Source of the DNA: JADJPO01 sp963828555 | Lineage (GTDB): Bacteria; Actinomycetota; Actinomycetes; Actinomycetales; Kineosporiaceae | Length of the DNA stretch: 64,000 bases | NCBI GenBank assembly: GCA_963828555.1 | Contig: CAWHEL010000005.1 | Coordinates: 930,001 to 994,000, forward strand | Direction of reading: 5' to 3' | Shown: piece by piece, positions 53,401-60,636 of the stretch | Layout of the letters: each line of letters opens with the position of its first letter | Position numbering within the stretch: the stretch's first letter is position 1 | Position numbers and translations under genes: made by a program | The notes under the pieces: generated by a model | Seen by the model: only the letters and a program-made list of their open reading frames with translations | Told to the model about the DNA's origin: nothing | The model's database searches: none

Positions 53401-54909
53401 GCCGCTGGCCACCTCGGAGATGGTCAGCGGCACGGCGGCGGTAGCCACGTTCTGAGCCACGGTGAGGTCGGGGCTGCCGTAGGCGGCGGTGTGGAACAGG
53501 GTCCTCGACCCGCTGCTACCCCCGTCGCCGGCGGCGGTGGCGACCGTGGTCCCGTTCACGCTCAGGTCGAACGTTCCGGTGCCACCGTAGGGAACCACCT
53601 TGTTCACCCGGACGACGGGCAGCACGGCCAGGCTGTAGTCCTCGACCTCGCCGGAGTCGGCACGGCCGGTGGGCGAGGCGACCTGGGTGGTGTTGTAGGA
53701 GGCGCGCAGGCGCGCGTACGTCGTCCCCGCGCTGGTGGCGGTGGGCACGGTCCAGGACAGGGTGACGCTGGTCGCCCCGGAGGCGAAGGCGGCGCAGGCG
53801 GACTCGCCGGCCTCGAAGGTGCCACCGCGGTTGAAGTCGATCCAGCCGCAGACCTGCCCGGCGGCGCCTGCGCCGGAGATCGGCACCGTGACCGCGTAGG
53901 GCGACCCGATCGTCGCCGTGGTCAGGGCGGGGAAACCGGTCAGCGCGTTCTCGTCGGCTCCGTCCCCGTTGGGGGTGTTCGCGTTCGCGCCGGCGGCGAC
54001 CGCGTTCGGGCTGGTGGTGGCGTTGGCGGTGGCGGCGTTCTCGGCATCGACGCTCTCGCCCAGGGCGAGGTCGCCGGGAATGGCCGAGGCCGCCGTCCCG
54101 GCGTCGTAGGAGGCGGGTGCGTCGCCGAAGTCCTCCGGCACGGTGACGCCCATCAGGAAGTCGTCGCCATTGCTCAGACTCGCGGTGCCCCCGGTGCTGA
54201 CCAGGTTGAGGTCGATCCGGAAGGTGAGCGACCTGACCAGCCCGGTGACCGGGATGCTGCCGCACCCGGCGAACCCGTTCTGACCGGCGATGGTGGTCGT
54301 GTTGCAGGCGACGGCGGGCCGGGTGACGCTGGTGTCCCAGGTCTGGCCGGCGTTGCCGACCGCGAGGTTGACGGCGTTCGCCGCCGGGGCGGCCATCGTC
54401 GCTCCGCCGGGGCTGGTCGAGGTGATGGTGCCGCTGGCCCGCAGGGTGGTGGTCTGCCCGCTCTGGGTCACGTAGCCGCCCAGCCCGGCGATGTGCAGCA
54501 CCGGGTTGCGCACCGGGCGGCTGAAGGTGAGCGTGATCGTGCCCCGGTTGGCGCAGGTGCCGTTGGCGGCACAGCCCGCACCGTCGGTGACGAAGTCGGG
54601 CATCGGCGTCGTGGCGGAGATACCGGGGGTGAACATGGCCGACGTGCCGCTCTTGGCCGACATGGCATTGGTCAGGCTGGAGACCGTGGTCACCCCGCTG
54701 GTGGCCCAGGTCGCGGTCAGGCCGGAGGGGAAGGTCTGCACCACGGTGCCGTTGGTGCCTGTCGCCCCGGTCAGGGCGGCGGTCTGCAGCTGGTAGGCCG
54801 ACGCGGTCAGGGTGGACGGCACGATCACGGCCGCCGCAACGAGCATCGCCGCGAGCGCACCGCGCAGGAACCGAGCCCGCTGGCGGGGACCGGCCGGAGC
54901 CTGCCTCAT
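44416..54909 (-). CDS. Giant DUF11-repeat surface protein with LPFTG anchor
   Basis: 3497 residues. Start ATG 54909 has GGAGG five bases upstream (an ATG at 54921 does not). Order: signal peptide (cut near TASA, 38); beta-rich N-domain with DFGDAP at 260-265 and GEVEDY at 420-425; a short domain; then from about 560 roughly 25 tandem DUF11 repeats of about 114 residues; Pro-rich wall spanner; LPFTG at 3457-3461, membrane helix and SRRRAVRNRP. Most repeats contain an EF-hand-like loop such as DLNGNGITDLGD and one Cys pair (VTCP and TTCTA). Probably a calcium-stiffened, disulfide-braced stalk anchored by the sortase downstream. Ligand unknown. Confidence 0.9.
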   Translation of the reverse strand: MRQAPAGPRQRARFLRGALAAMLVAAAVIVPSTLTASAYQLQTAALTGATGTNGTVVQTFPSGLTATWATSGVTTVSSLTNAMSAKSGTSAMFTPGISATTPMPDFVTDGAGCAANGTCANRGTITLTFSRPVRNPVLHIAGLGGYVTQSGQTTTLRASGTITSTSPGGATMAAPAANAVNLAVGNAGQTWDTSVTRPAVACNTTTIAGQNGFAGCGSIPVTGLVRSLTFRIDLNLVSTGGTASLSNGDDFLMGVTVPEDFGDAPASYDAGTAASAIPGDLALGESVDAENAATANATTSPNAVAAGANANTPNGDGADENALTGFPALTTATIGSPYAVTVPISGAGAAGQVCGWIDFNRGGTFEAGESACAAFASGATSVTLSWTVPTATSAGTTYARLRASYNTTQVASPTGRADSGEVEDYSLAVLPVVRVNKVVPYGGTGTFDLSVNGTTVATAAGDGGSSGSRTLFHTAAYGSPDLTVAQNVATAAVPLTISEVASGTTTGSYSSALACVDATGATVATAAGTAGSVSVPASTGSNGRQQNITCTFTNTPGAALTLTKSVAGVSDTNNNGLRDAGDVVTYSLLVHNSGGAPVTGLGINDVLLTGETCPSAALAQGVSTTCTGTHVLTQAEVDAGTLTNTATAAATAAGTPVTSSPSSAVLTVTPSPGLELSKSVNALTDTNGSGVPDAGDSISWSFGLTNTGTVTLNTLAVSDPTAGPVTCAATTLAPGASTSCTAAAHTITQAEGDAGVVTNTATASGQTPAGANTASNPAGTSTPLTLRSTLTLTKSATVTDLDTSGDTSRGDTVTWSFLVRNTGSVTLSSLEVSDPTAGTVTCPVTSLTPGASTTCTAPPHTVTQADVDAGLLSNTATATGSGPGGASVQATSSTDSPIAQSRGLALAKSAVLNDVNGNGRIDAGDEIAWSFLVTNSGTVTLAALAIADPVAGAVTCPVSVLAPGASTTCTAPAHTITPADVDAGVVSNTATATGQAPAGGPVVSQTSSTDTPVVQASGLSLVKSAAVSDLNGNGITDLADRITWSFGVANTGTTTISAISVADPVAGAVTCPVTSLAAGASTTCTAAAHTVTQADVDAGVVSNTATAGGSDPSGLVVTTSPAFTDTPVAQNRALSLTKSASVTDLDGNGTELADTITWSFLVRNTGTVTVAALAVADPVAGAVTCPAASLAPGASTLCSAAARTITQADVDAGVVSNTATATGQAPAGGPVVSQTSSTDTPVVQASGLSLAKSASVTDLNGSGFTDLGDAIAWSFLVTNPGTVTVTGLAVTDPTAGPVTCPVTSLAPGAATTCTAAATHTVTQADVDAAEVTNSATASATGSDGAPVSATDTAAARVEQDRGLNLTKSATVTDLNGSGFTDLGDSIDWSFQVLNTGTVSLTAISVNDARTAVTCPPGPLAPSASIACTGDIAHTVTQADVDAGLVSNSATATATDAAANPVAAGPSSTDTPVTASRGLGLVKSAAVTDPDGNGTDLGDTITWSFLVTNTGTTSLSGLVVSDPTAGTVSCPVTSLAPGASTTCTAGSGHTVTQADVDAGVLSNTATAGAATPSGAAVAAPPSSTDTPVTASGGLTLVKSAVVTDVDGDGATDLGDQIGWTFTVTNAGTVTLTSLAVTDPTAGAVSCPIATLAPGGSTTCTAAAHTVTQADVDAAAVHNTATASARTPGGATLTADSSVTTPVEQTRGLSVLKTAQVSDTDASGSVTAGDVVGWSFLVTNTGTVTVAAIAVDDARTPVSCPVTVLAPGAWATCTATSPHLVTQADVDAGQVANTATAHGEAPLGGPVVSQTSSTDTPVAQSRAVGLVKSAAVTDVNGTGRTDLGDLVTWSFAVTNTGTVTVASLAVTDPTAGPVTCPVSSLAPSASTTCTAAAHTVTQADVDAGLLSNTATAAGQAPAGGPVVSQTSSTDTPIAQSAALTLTKSALASDGDGDGNTELGDTVSWSFLVANTGTVTVGTLAISDPVAGPVTCPALTLAPGASTTCTADADHVVVQADVDAAVVSNSATVSGTTPLGQPVADGPSTTDTPLAHAGALTLVKSAAVSDPGGDGTALGDTITWSFLASNTGAVTLTGLGVSDPTAGPVSCPVTTLAPGASTTCAAVASHTVTQADVDAGVVANTATATATDPDGATVPASASSTSTAIQQLRGLRTVKAAVVGDLNGNGITDLGDTIAWSFTVTNTGTVTVEAFAVNDPVAGAVTCPVGTLAPSASTVCTADVAHLITQADVDAGIVSNVATTQGEAPLGGPVVSQTSSTDTPVAQSSGLQLVKAATVNDLNSDGATDLGDTVTWSFTVTNAGSVSVHGLAITDPVAGAVTCPATALGPGAATTCTADAAHPVTQADVDAGVVSNTATAAALDPSGRAVTANPAVTDTPVAQVRGLRLVKSAAVTDVGGNGITDLGDAITWSFTVTNTGSVGAASLAVTDPLAGPVACAATTLAPGVSISCTAAAHAVTQGDVDAGVVSNTATAAALDPSGGALSSAPSATDTPIARSGGVRLVKSATLNDTDGNGADLGDSLSWSFLVTNTGSTTVHALAVSDPVAGAVTCPASTLAPGASTTCTASPRALTQADVDSALVSNTATASALGPDGAPVPVSVSSTGTPITQSRGLRLVKAAGVTDQNGDGVRDLGDTIAWSFQVTNTGTVTVAVLAVSDPAAGVVTCAATTLAPGVTTTCTAGTPHPIVQADMDAGVVSNTATVTGQAPAGGVPVSASASTDTPLDRSSSMTLTKTAVVGDLDGSGQTDLGDSIAWSFLVTNTGTTSLGTLVVLDPTAGPVTCSVTTLAPSASTTCAADATHPIDQGDVDAGLVSNSATASARNPSGDPVGTPASATDTPVAQARGLRLVKSVAIGDLNGNGATELGDLLPWSFLVTNTGSVTLDSLVVLDPTAGSVTCSVTTLAPSASTTCTADATHPVTQADVDAGLVSNTAIATADDPAGAPVAPSVSSTDTPISQSRALALTKTAAVTDVDGNGVTDLADLVTWSFQVRNTGSVSVAAITVTDPSAGPVTCLAATLAPGASTSCSAAAHPISQTDVDAGVVANTATAQGIAGAGPTASTVASSSSSDTPVARAQGLSLTKAAAVTDIDGDGANTLGDTLTWSFLLTNTGTVTLNALAVTDPSAGAVTCPATTLAPSAAMTCTAAGPRTVTQADVDAGVVSNTATAAGTDPTGLAVSGGPSSTDTPIAQTRGISLVKAAAVSDLDGDGTDLGDEITWSFQVTNTGSVTLDALQVSDLSAGTVSCPVTVLAPSASTICTADSPHTVTQADLDAGVLTNTATASGQATSGPTVTSAPSTTDTPLVAATTLQLHKSASVRDTDGDRATSIGDEITWTFTVTNTGSQTLTGLEIDDVTAGPVTCPVLALAPGAVTTCAADTSHPISAAEAAVGVVHNTARAGGQGGAGQVFSSNSSTATVSVKATPTPAPSSSVRPVPPRPGPLPFTGAVAVGAALALGVALLCIGFALMALAGSRRRAVRNRP
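44600..53232 (-). repeat. About 25 tandem DUF11-coding repeats
   Basis: Each unit is about 345 bases. Units share short near-identical blocks at the Cys and NTAT regions. The longest I verified is a 131-base exact direct repeat at 51159-51289 and 51846-51976, offset 687 bases (229 codons). Such blocks invite recombination and can be collapsed in short-read assemblies. Confidence 0.85.
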
Positions 54910-55078
54910 CCGCGCCTCCATGAACCGGCCGTCGGGAGCCGGGTGACGTCGTTGTCATCGGCGCCCCGCACGAGCCTCCCGATGCGCCACTCGGGTGAAT
55001 GGATCACCACGTCGGATGGCGGGGGCGGGCCGGGCCCGGGTCTCGACTGCGCGGCGGTTGAGCCGCTTGGATGGGGCG

Positions 55079-56068
55079 ATGAAGGTCACCGTGCTGGGCG
55101 CCGGGTCGTGGGGCACCACCGTTGCCACCCTGCTCGCGCAGAAGAACGCCACCATGCTGTGGTCCCGTGGGGCCGAGGCCGCCCGGGAGATCGACCAGGA
55201 GCACACCAACCAGCGCTACCTATCGGGCTACCCGTTGCCGGAGTCGCTGCGGGCGACCGCCGATCTGGCCGAGGCCGTGGGCCGGGCCGACGTGCTGTTC
55301 GTCGGGGTGCCGACGCACGGCTTCCGGGAGGCGGTGGAGCAGGCCAAGCCCCACCTGCGCCCCTGGGTGCCCGTGGTCAGCCTGGCCAAGGGGTTCGAGC
55401 AGGGCAGCCTGCTGCGGATGACGGAGATCATCGACGAACTGCTGCCGGGCCATCCGGCCGGGGTGCTCTCCGGACCGAACCTGGCCAAGGAGATCATGGC
55501 CGGCCATGCCGCGGCGAGCGTGATCGCCACGCCTGACCTGAGCGTGGCCAAGCAGCTCCAGCGGATCCTGCAGTCGCCTCGGTTCCGGGTCTACACCAAC
55601 CACGACGTGACCGGCTGCGAGGTGGGAGGGGCGTTGAAGAACGTGGTGGCGATCGCCACCGGGATCGCCCAGGGCCTGAGCACCGGCGACAACACCCGCT
55701 CCGCGGTGATCACCCGGGGGCTGGCCGAACTCACCCGGCTCGGGGTGGCGATGGGTGGGGAGCCGGCGACATTCGCGGGGCTCGCCGGCATGGGCGACCT
55801 GATCGCCACCTGCGTCAGCCCGCAGAGCCGCAACCGCTACGTCGGCGAGCAGCTCGGGCTGGGCCGGGAGCTGAAGGACATCCTGGCCGAGATGACCATG
55901 GTTGCCGAGGGCGTGAAGACAGCGGTCACCGTGCACGAACTGGCTGTGCGCCATCAGGTGTCGATGCCGATCAGCGAGGAGATCTATCGGGTGGTGGCCG
56001 GGGAAATCAGCCCCGGCATGGCCTACCGCGGCCTCCTGCGGGCCGGCCACGAGGCCGACGCCGGCTGA
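55079..56068 (+). CDS. gpsA: NAD(P)-dependent glycerol-3-phosphate dehydrogenase
   Basis: Reduces dihydroxyacetone phosphate to glycerol 3-phosphate for phospholipids. 329 residues; GAGSWGT at 7-13 binds the cofactor, and GALKNVVAIATGI carries the catalytic Lys; GMGDLIATC is also typical. The ATG at 55079 has TTGGAT six bases before it. The 169 bases between it and the giant surface gene show only divergent promoter sequence. Confidence 0.96.
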   Translation: MKVTVLGAGSWGTTVATLLAQKNATMLWSRGAEAAREIDQEHTNQRYLSGYPLPESLRATADLAEAVGRADVLFVGVPTHGFREAVEQAKPHLRPWVPVVSLAKGFEQGSLLRMTEIIDELLPGHPAGVLSGPNLAKEIMAGHAAASVIATPDLSVAKQLQRILQSPRFRVYTNHDVTGCEVGGALKNVVAIATGIAQGLSTGDNTRSAVITRGLAELTRLGVAMGGEPATFAGLAGMGDLIATCVSPQSRNRYVGEQLGLGRELKDILAEMTMVAEGVKTAVTVHELAVRHQVSMPISEEIYRVVAGEISPGMAYRGLLRAGHEADAG

Positions 56069-56085
56069 CCCCCGGCTGGCCCCCT

Positions 56086-56116
56086 GCGGATCCCCCGCGG
56101 ATCCCCGCGGATCCCC
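56086..56116. repeat. Three tandem GCGGATCCCC units after gpsA
   Basis: A 10-base unit is repeated three times (the first with an extra C), 18 bases after the gpsA stop, followed by GGTGTC twice. No dyad or promoter seen in it. Confidence 0.6.
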
Positions 56117-56168
56117 TCGGCGGTGTCGGTGTCGGTGATCGGGTGGGCGGGATGACGGGAGGATGATC

Positions 56169-56519
56169 ATGGCGAGTGTGGGGCAGGTACGAGCAGTGGC
56201 ACTGGGGCTGCCTCGGACCCAGGAGCACCTGAACCGCGACCGGGTGAAGTTCCGCGTCGGGTCCATCGTGTACGTGGCGTTCACCGCCGACGAGACCCAG
56301 ATGGGTTTCGCCTATCCTCGCGAGGAGCGCGCTGCGCTGATCGCCTCGGCGCCGGAGGTCTTCTTCCTCCCGATCCCCTCCGAACTCAGGTTCCACTGGG
56401 TCGAATGCCACCTCGGCGCCCTGGACGCGGAGGAGATGACCGAGCTGGTCACCGACGCCTGGCGCATGGTCGTCCCGAAGCGCGTCGCCCGCGACCATCT
56501 CGGGTCGAGCCCGGACTGA
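56169..56519 (+). CDS. MmcQ/YjbR family protein
   Basis: 116 residues of the MmcQ/YjbR alpha/beta fold, a family with a CyaY-like DNA-binding suggestion but no firm role. GKVR-like start (RAVALGLPRTQEH), VKFRVGSIVYVAF and LVTDAWRMVVPKRV fit the family. The ATG at 56169 has GGGAGG six bases upstream; the ATG at 56163 abuts that site. Confidence 0.82.
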   Translation: MASVGQVRAVALGLPRTQEHLNRDRVKFRVGSIVYVAFTADETQMGFAYPREERAALIASAPEVFFLPIPSELRFHWVECHLGALDAEEMTELVTDAWRMVVPKRVARDHLGSSPD

Positions 56520-56520
56520 G

Positions 56521-56865
56521 CTAGGCGGGGCCGAGAGCAGCCGGGCCGCTGGCGGCGGCAGTCGGCGCAGGCTCCTTCAGTTCGATGAACAGCGCGTGGG
56601 TGATGCTCTCCCCCACGTTCTCCCCGGCGTGCTCCTGGGCCGAGACCCAGCGCGCCTGACCGGCGGGCAATTGGACCTCGGCCTGCCTGCCGTCGGAGGT
56701 CAACCGCCGGGAGAACGAGGTGAGGGTGTACATCACCGTGTCCGGGTGGCTGTGTGGCTGGGTCCTGTCCCCGGGCTGGTCCTGGTACTCCAGCACCCGC
56801 ACCCGCTCGTTCTCGAAGATCACCCGGTAGAGCTCCGGGTTGGTCACCACAGGGTCCTTGGACAC
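56521..56865 (-). CDS. Small cupin-domain protein
   Basis: 114 residues, single cupin with metal ligands in QPHSHPDTVMY (His38, His40) and a later His in ITHALFIELK. Enzyme or sensor role unknown. GTG start with GGAGG five bases upstream. Divergent from the TetR regulator with a 92-base shared spacer, so it is the probable target of that regulator. Confidence 0.8.
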   Translation of the reverse strand: MSKDPVVTNPELYRVIFENERVRVLEYQDQPGDRTQPHSHPDTVMYTLTSFSRRLTSDGRQAEVQLPAGQARWVSAQEHAGENVGESITHALFIELKEPAPTAAASGPAALGPA

Positions 56866-56921
56866 GTTCGCCTCCGCAGGTGCGATGAGGGCGTCCGCCG
56901 CGACACGCGGGCGACCGGCCC

Positions 56922-56970
56922 TTGGAGCAGCTTATGGGACGACGGTACCATGAAGGCATGGTGATGCCAT
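56922..56970 (+). promoter_or_regulatory. tetR-type promoter with overlapping operator palindromes
   Basis: TTGGAG (56922-56927), 18-base spacer, TACCAT (56946-56951), then six bases to the regulator ATG: a leaderless promoter. Inverted repeats ACCATG-AAGG-CATGGT (56947-56962) and GGCAT-GGTG-ATGCC (56955-56968) cover the -10 and the start codon, so the regulator probably represses itself here. Confidence 0.55.
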
Positions 56971-57575
56971 ATGAACTAGGAGGCCGGTCCCAGCAGAAGG
57001 CGCGCACCCGTCGGGCCCTGGCTGAGGCAGCCCGCCGGCTGATGGCCGAGGGGGTCACTCCCACGGTGGAGCAGGCGGCCACCGCCGCCGGGGTGTCCCG
57101 GACGGCCGCCTACCGGTACTTCCCGAACCAGGCCGCCCTGGTCCTGGGCGCCCACCCCGAGACGCAGCAGACCTCGCTGCTGCCGGACGACGCGCCGCTC
57201 GGTCCTGCCGAACGGCTCGACCTGGTGATGGACACCCATCTGCGCACCCTGCTGGAGTGGGAACCCCAACTGCGTGCCACCCTGCGCCTCTCGCTCGATC
57301 CTGCCGCCGTGGCCGGGGAGCTGCCGCTGCGCCAGGGCCGGGTGATCACCTGGCTGGAGGACGCACTGACCCCGTTGCGCGACACGCACAGTCATGTCGA
57401 TGTCCACCGCCTGGCGATCGCCATCCGCTCGGCCGCCGGGATCGAGTCGCTGGTCTGGCTCACCGACGTCGCCCGACTGCCTCGCGAGGATGCCGTCGCG
57501 ATGCTGCGCCAGAACGCCCACGCCCTCCTGGCCGCCGCCCTCACCGCGCCACCGACCAGGCTGAACGAGGTGTGA
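56958..57575 (+). CDS. TetR family transcriptional regulator
   Basis: 205 residues. N-terminal helix-turn-helix (ARTRRALAEAARRLMAEG, then VEQAATAAGVSRTAAYRYFP) and a helical ligand domain of unknown specificity. The ATG at 56958 is inside an operator-like palindrome. Divergent cupin gene is the likely target. Confidence 0.88.
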   Translation: MVMPYELGGRSQQKARTRRALAEAARRLMAEGVTPTVEQAATAAGVSRTAAYRYFPNQAALVLGAHPETQQTSLLPDDAPLGPAERLDLVMDTHLRTLLEWEPQLRATLRLSLDPAAVAGELPLRQGRVITWLEDALTPLRDTHSHVDVHRLAIAIRSAAGIESLVWLTDVARLPREDAVAMLRQNAHALLAAALTAPPTRLNEV

Positions 57576-57585
57576 TAGTGGCGGC

Positions 57586-57990
57586 ATGACGTTCGGCAGC
57601 GCTTTCGGCCCGGCGGCCTCGCCGTGCCCCTGCGGCTCGACACAGCCCTACGCGGCCTGCTGCGGCCCGCTGCATCACGGCGAGACGGTGGCGAAGACCG
57701 CTGAGCAGCTGATGCGTTCGCGGTACAGCGCTTTCGCCGTCGGCGACGGCGCCTACCTGCTGCGCACCTGGCACCCCCGCACCCGGCCCGACACCCTGAG
57801 CCTGGACTCGGCGTGGACCTGGACCAGGCTCGAGATCTTGCGCACCGAGCGCGGCGGCCCGCGCGACGACGACGGCACCGTGGAGTTCCGGGCGCACTAC
57901 CTGCCCGGCGGCAGCCAGCACGAGGTGAGCCGGTTCCTGCGCGAGGGCCCGCGGTGGCTCTACCTGGAGGCGCTGCGAGGGTCCGGGTGA
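57586..57990 (+). CDS. YchJ family (UPF0225) protein with SEC-C-like motif
   Basis: 134 residues. N-terminal zinc motif CPCGSTQPYAACCG (Cys14, 16, 25, 26), then the YchJ domain with LMRSRYSAFAVGDGAYLLRTWHP. Function unknown; the fold is NTF2-like. GATAGT six bases before the ATG suggests leaderless mRNA. Its last 31 bases overlap the convergent gene. Confidence 0.87.
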   Translation: MTFGSAFGPAASPCPCGSTQPYAACCGPLHHGETVAKTAEQLMRSRYSAFAVGDGAYLLRTWHPRTRPDTLSLDSAWTWTRLEILRTERGGPRDDDGTVEFRAHYLPGGSQHEVSRFLREGPRWLYLEALRGSG

Positions 57991-58412
57991 GTGAGCGCCG
58001 CCTGGAACCGCCGAGCATGACGGATGTCCAGCCAGAGCAGGAACAGACCCTGGACGACGATGCCGAGGCCATCGCCGCGCAGGCGGGTACGGCGAGCCAG
58101 GGCGACTCCGCCGGCGACGTAGCCCACGTCGAGCCCGGCGTTGAGCGCCAACAGGTTTCGCAGACGCCGCAGCCTCCCCCGCGCCTCGCCGGCCTCATCG
58201 GGCGGGCGGGCCAGGCCGCGCACCCCACGGACGACGATCGCCGCATCGACCGCGGCCCAGCCCACACTCTGCCGACCGAAGGCAGCGACGGCGACCCGCC
58301 GGGATCGCCGGCCCGCGGACCACAGGACGAGGCCTGCCCCCGCTGATGCCGCGGCGCCGGAACCGAGCTCGATGAGCAGGCGGCGTTCGAGGCGAGTTAT
58401 GTCGTCGCGCAT
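57960..58412 (-). CDS. Hypothetical membrane-associated protein
   Basis: 150 residues, basic, with three or four moderately hydrophobic helices (for example LLALNAGLDVGYVAGGVAL and GLGIVVQGLFLLWLDIRHA). The pattern recurs in actinobacteria as an unnamed family. TACGGT six bases before the ATG at 58412 suggests a leaderless promoter. Confidence 0.6.
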   Translation of the reverse strand: MRDDITRLERRLLIELGSGAAASAGAGLVLWSAGRRSRRVAVAAFGRQSVGWAAVDAAIVVRGVRGLARPPDEAGEARGRLRRLRNLLALNAGLDVGYVAGGVALARRTRLRGDGLGIVVQGLFLLWLDIRHARRFQAALTHPDPRSASR

Positions 58413-58434
58413 GACCTCACCGTAATCGCGTCGA

Positions 58435-59238
58435 TCAGAGGCCGGCGAGGAAGGTCAGCACCTGGCGCGAGACCGTCTCCGGATGCTCGACCGGCAGCAG
58501 GTGTGCGGCTTCCGGGATATCAGGGGCACGGGTGGCCCGGGGTGCGGTGGCGGCCACCAGGTCGGCCAGTCCCCGGATGTCGGCGACGTCCTCGGCCCCG
58601 GCGAGCACGAGCACCGGCATGCTGAGTTCGGCCAGCCGGGTGATGGCCGGGGGATCCAGTTCGCGCCGGTCGACGGCGTCCAGGGACGCCTCGGAAGCGA
58701 GCGCCCGCTGGTCCATCGCCGTGGCGCGCGCGATCAGCGCCGGGTCGACGTCGTCCGGGTCGCGGCCGGGCCCGACCACCCAGAACCGAACCTCGGCCTG
58801 CGCCAGCGCCGCCAGGTCGTCGTCGTCGACGCCGTCCATCACCACGGCCTGCTGCTCCCGGAACTCGGGCGACCAGGTGTGGCCGGAGACCACGCAGGCC
58901 AGCAGCACCAGAGCATTCACGCGTATGGGGTGGGCCAGGGCGACGTCGAGGGCCACCGACCCACCGAAGGAGCAGCCGACCCAGGTCGCCACGTCGACGT
59001 CGAGCGCGTCCAGCAGCCCGACCATCAGGTCGTGGTTGGCGTAGCGACGCTCGGGCACGCTCGACTCCCCGTAGCCGGGCAGGTCGACGGCCAGGACCCG
59101 GTGGGTCTTACTGAGTGCCGCGTGCTGATGACCCCACATCGAGCGGTCCGCGATGCCCGCGTGCAGGAGGACCACGACCGGTCCTGCACCCAGGTCGTCG
59201 TAGGCCAGGGACACTCCGTCAACCTCAGCGATCGGCAT
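58435..59238 (-). CDS. Alpha/beta hydrolase
   Basis: 267 residues from the ATG at 59238, preceded by TAGCCT seven bases upstream. Oxyanion region LLHAGIAD, nucleophile Ser90 in VGCSFGG, an Asp near LVLAGAED and a His in EAAHLLPVE make the triad. Resembles 3-oxoadipate enol-lactonase or esterase-type hydrolases; substrate unknown. Confidence 0.85.
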   Translation of the reverse strand: MPIAEVDGVSLAYDDLGAGPVVVLLHAGIADRSMWGHQHAALSKTHRVLAVDLPGYGESSVPERRYANHDLMVGLLDALDVDVATWVGCSFGGSVALDVALAHPIRVNALVLLACVVSGHTWSPEFREQQAVVMDGVDDDDLAALAQAEVRFWVVGPGRDPDDVDPALIARATAMDQRALASEASLDAVDRRELDPPAITRLAELSMPVLVLAGAEDVADIRGLADLVAATAPRATRAPDIPEAAHLLPVEHPETVSRQVLTFLAGL

Positions 59239-59466
59239 CCTGGTGAGGCTACAGAGGCACGGCTCCTCCGACAAAGCACTATCCGCCCAACGGCTGGCGC
59301 CACCCGCCGGCCTCGCGGAGGTTCGACCGTGGAGTTGGCGCAGGAACCCCGGGGATGGGTTGCACCAGTGGGAGTCCCGCTACGTGGAGCAGCTGGCCTG
59401 CTCTCACGCGTCCGACGAGGCCCGGCCCTGGTCGCCGGGGAGAACGGCGAGGGCTAGGTTCGACCC

Positions 59467-60609
59467 ATGGACCAGCTCAGCCTCGGTGTGCTCGCCACCT
59501 CGAGCAAGGAGAACGAACTCCGACTCCCCATCCATCCACAACACATCGACCGGATCGACGCCGATCTGCGGTCGAGGATCGTGCTGGAGCGCGGCTACGG
59601 CCGCCGCTACGGGGTCTCCGACGACCACCTCGCACCACAGGTAGCGGCGCTGCGCTCACGCGAGGAGATCATCGCGACCGCCGATGTGCTGCTGCTTCCC
59701 AAGCCCACCCTGGAGGACGTCACTGCCATGCGCGACGGGCAGGTCCTGTGGGGGTGGCCGCACGCCGTGCAGGACCCGGACCTCACCCAGACCGCCATCG
59801 ACAAGCACCTGACCCTGATCGCCTGGGAGGCGATGAACCACTGGACGTCGTCCGGGGCCTTCGTCGTCCACGTGTTCCACATGAACAACGAGCTCGCGGG
59901 CTATTCCTCGGTGCTGCACGCCCTGACCCTGGTCGGCTCCACCGGCCACTACGGCAGGCACCTCTCGGCTGTGGTGATCGGTTTCGGGAACACCGCGCGC
60001 GGCGCGATCACCGCACTGCACGCACTCGGTGTGCACGACGTCACCGTGCTGACGATGCGCGGGGTGACCGCGGTCGCCTCACCGATCCCCTCCGTCGTGC
60101 TCGATCACCTGGAGCGCACCCAGGCCGACCCCACCCGAACCGTCGTCCAGGCATCGACCGGCACGGTACCCACGGCCCAGTTCCTCGCTGCGCACGACAT
60201 CGTGGTGAACTGCGTCCTGCAGGACACCGACGCGCCGCTCATGTTCGTCTCCCACGAGGAGCTGGCGACCTTCGCCCCCGGCAGCCTGCTGGTCGACGTC
60301 TCTTGCGACCTGGGGATGGGGTTCGAATTCGCCCGGCCCACCAGCTTCGCCGAGCCAATGATCACTGTCGGGGACGGCGTCTCGTACTACGGCGTGGACC
60401 ACAGCCCGGCCTACCTGTGGAACAGCGCGACCTGGGGAATCAGTGAGGCGCTGATCCCCTACCTGCGCACCGTGATGTCCGGACCCGAGGCCTGGGAGCT
60501 GGACGCGACCATCCGGCCGGCCATCGAGATCTGCGAGGGCGTGGTGTGCAACCCCAAGATCCTCTCCTTCCAGGACCGCTCCGCCGACCACCCGCACCCC
60601 CGGCTCTGA
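59467..60609 (+). CDS. N5-(carboxyethyl)ornithine synthase-like / alanine dehydrogenase family enzyme
   Basis: 380 residues of the AlaDH/PNT superfamily. Substrate-binding residues in ENELRLPIHP and LLLPKP (Lys79), and the Rossmann motif VIGFGNTARGA at 170-180 are visible. In Lactococcus, CEO synthase reductively condenses pyruvate with ornithine or lysine; alanine dehydrogenase activity cannot be excluded. TAGGTT six bases before the ATG. Single-gene unit. Confidence 0.75.
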   Translation: MDQLSLGVLATSSKENELRLPIHPQHIDRIDADLRSRIVLERGYGRRYGVSDDHLAPQVAALRSREEIIATADVLLLPKPTLEDVTAMRDGQVLWGWPHAVQDPDLTQTAIDKHLTLIAWEAMNHWTSSGAFVVHVFHMNNELAGYSSVLHALTLVGSTGHYGRHLSAVVIGFGNTARGAITALHALGVHDVTVLTMRGVTAVASPIPSVVLDHLERTQADPTRTVVQASTGTVPTAQFLAAHDIVVNCVLQDTDAPLMFVSHEELATFAPGSLLVDVSCDLGMGFEFARPTSFAEPMITVGDGVSYYGVDHSPAYLWNSATWGISEALIPYLRTVMSGPEAWELDATIRPAIEICEGVVCNPKILSFQDRSADHPHPRL

Positions 60610-60636
60610 CCCCGGGAGAGGGCACCAGGAGGTGCC

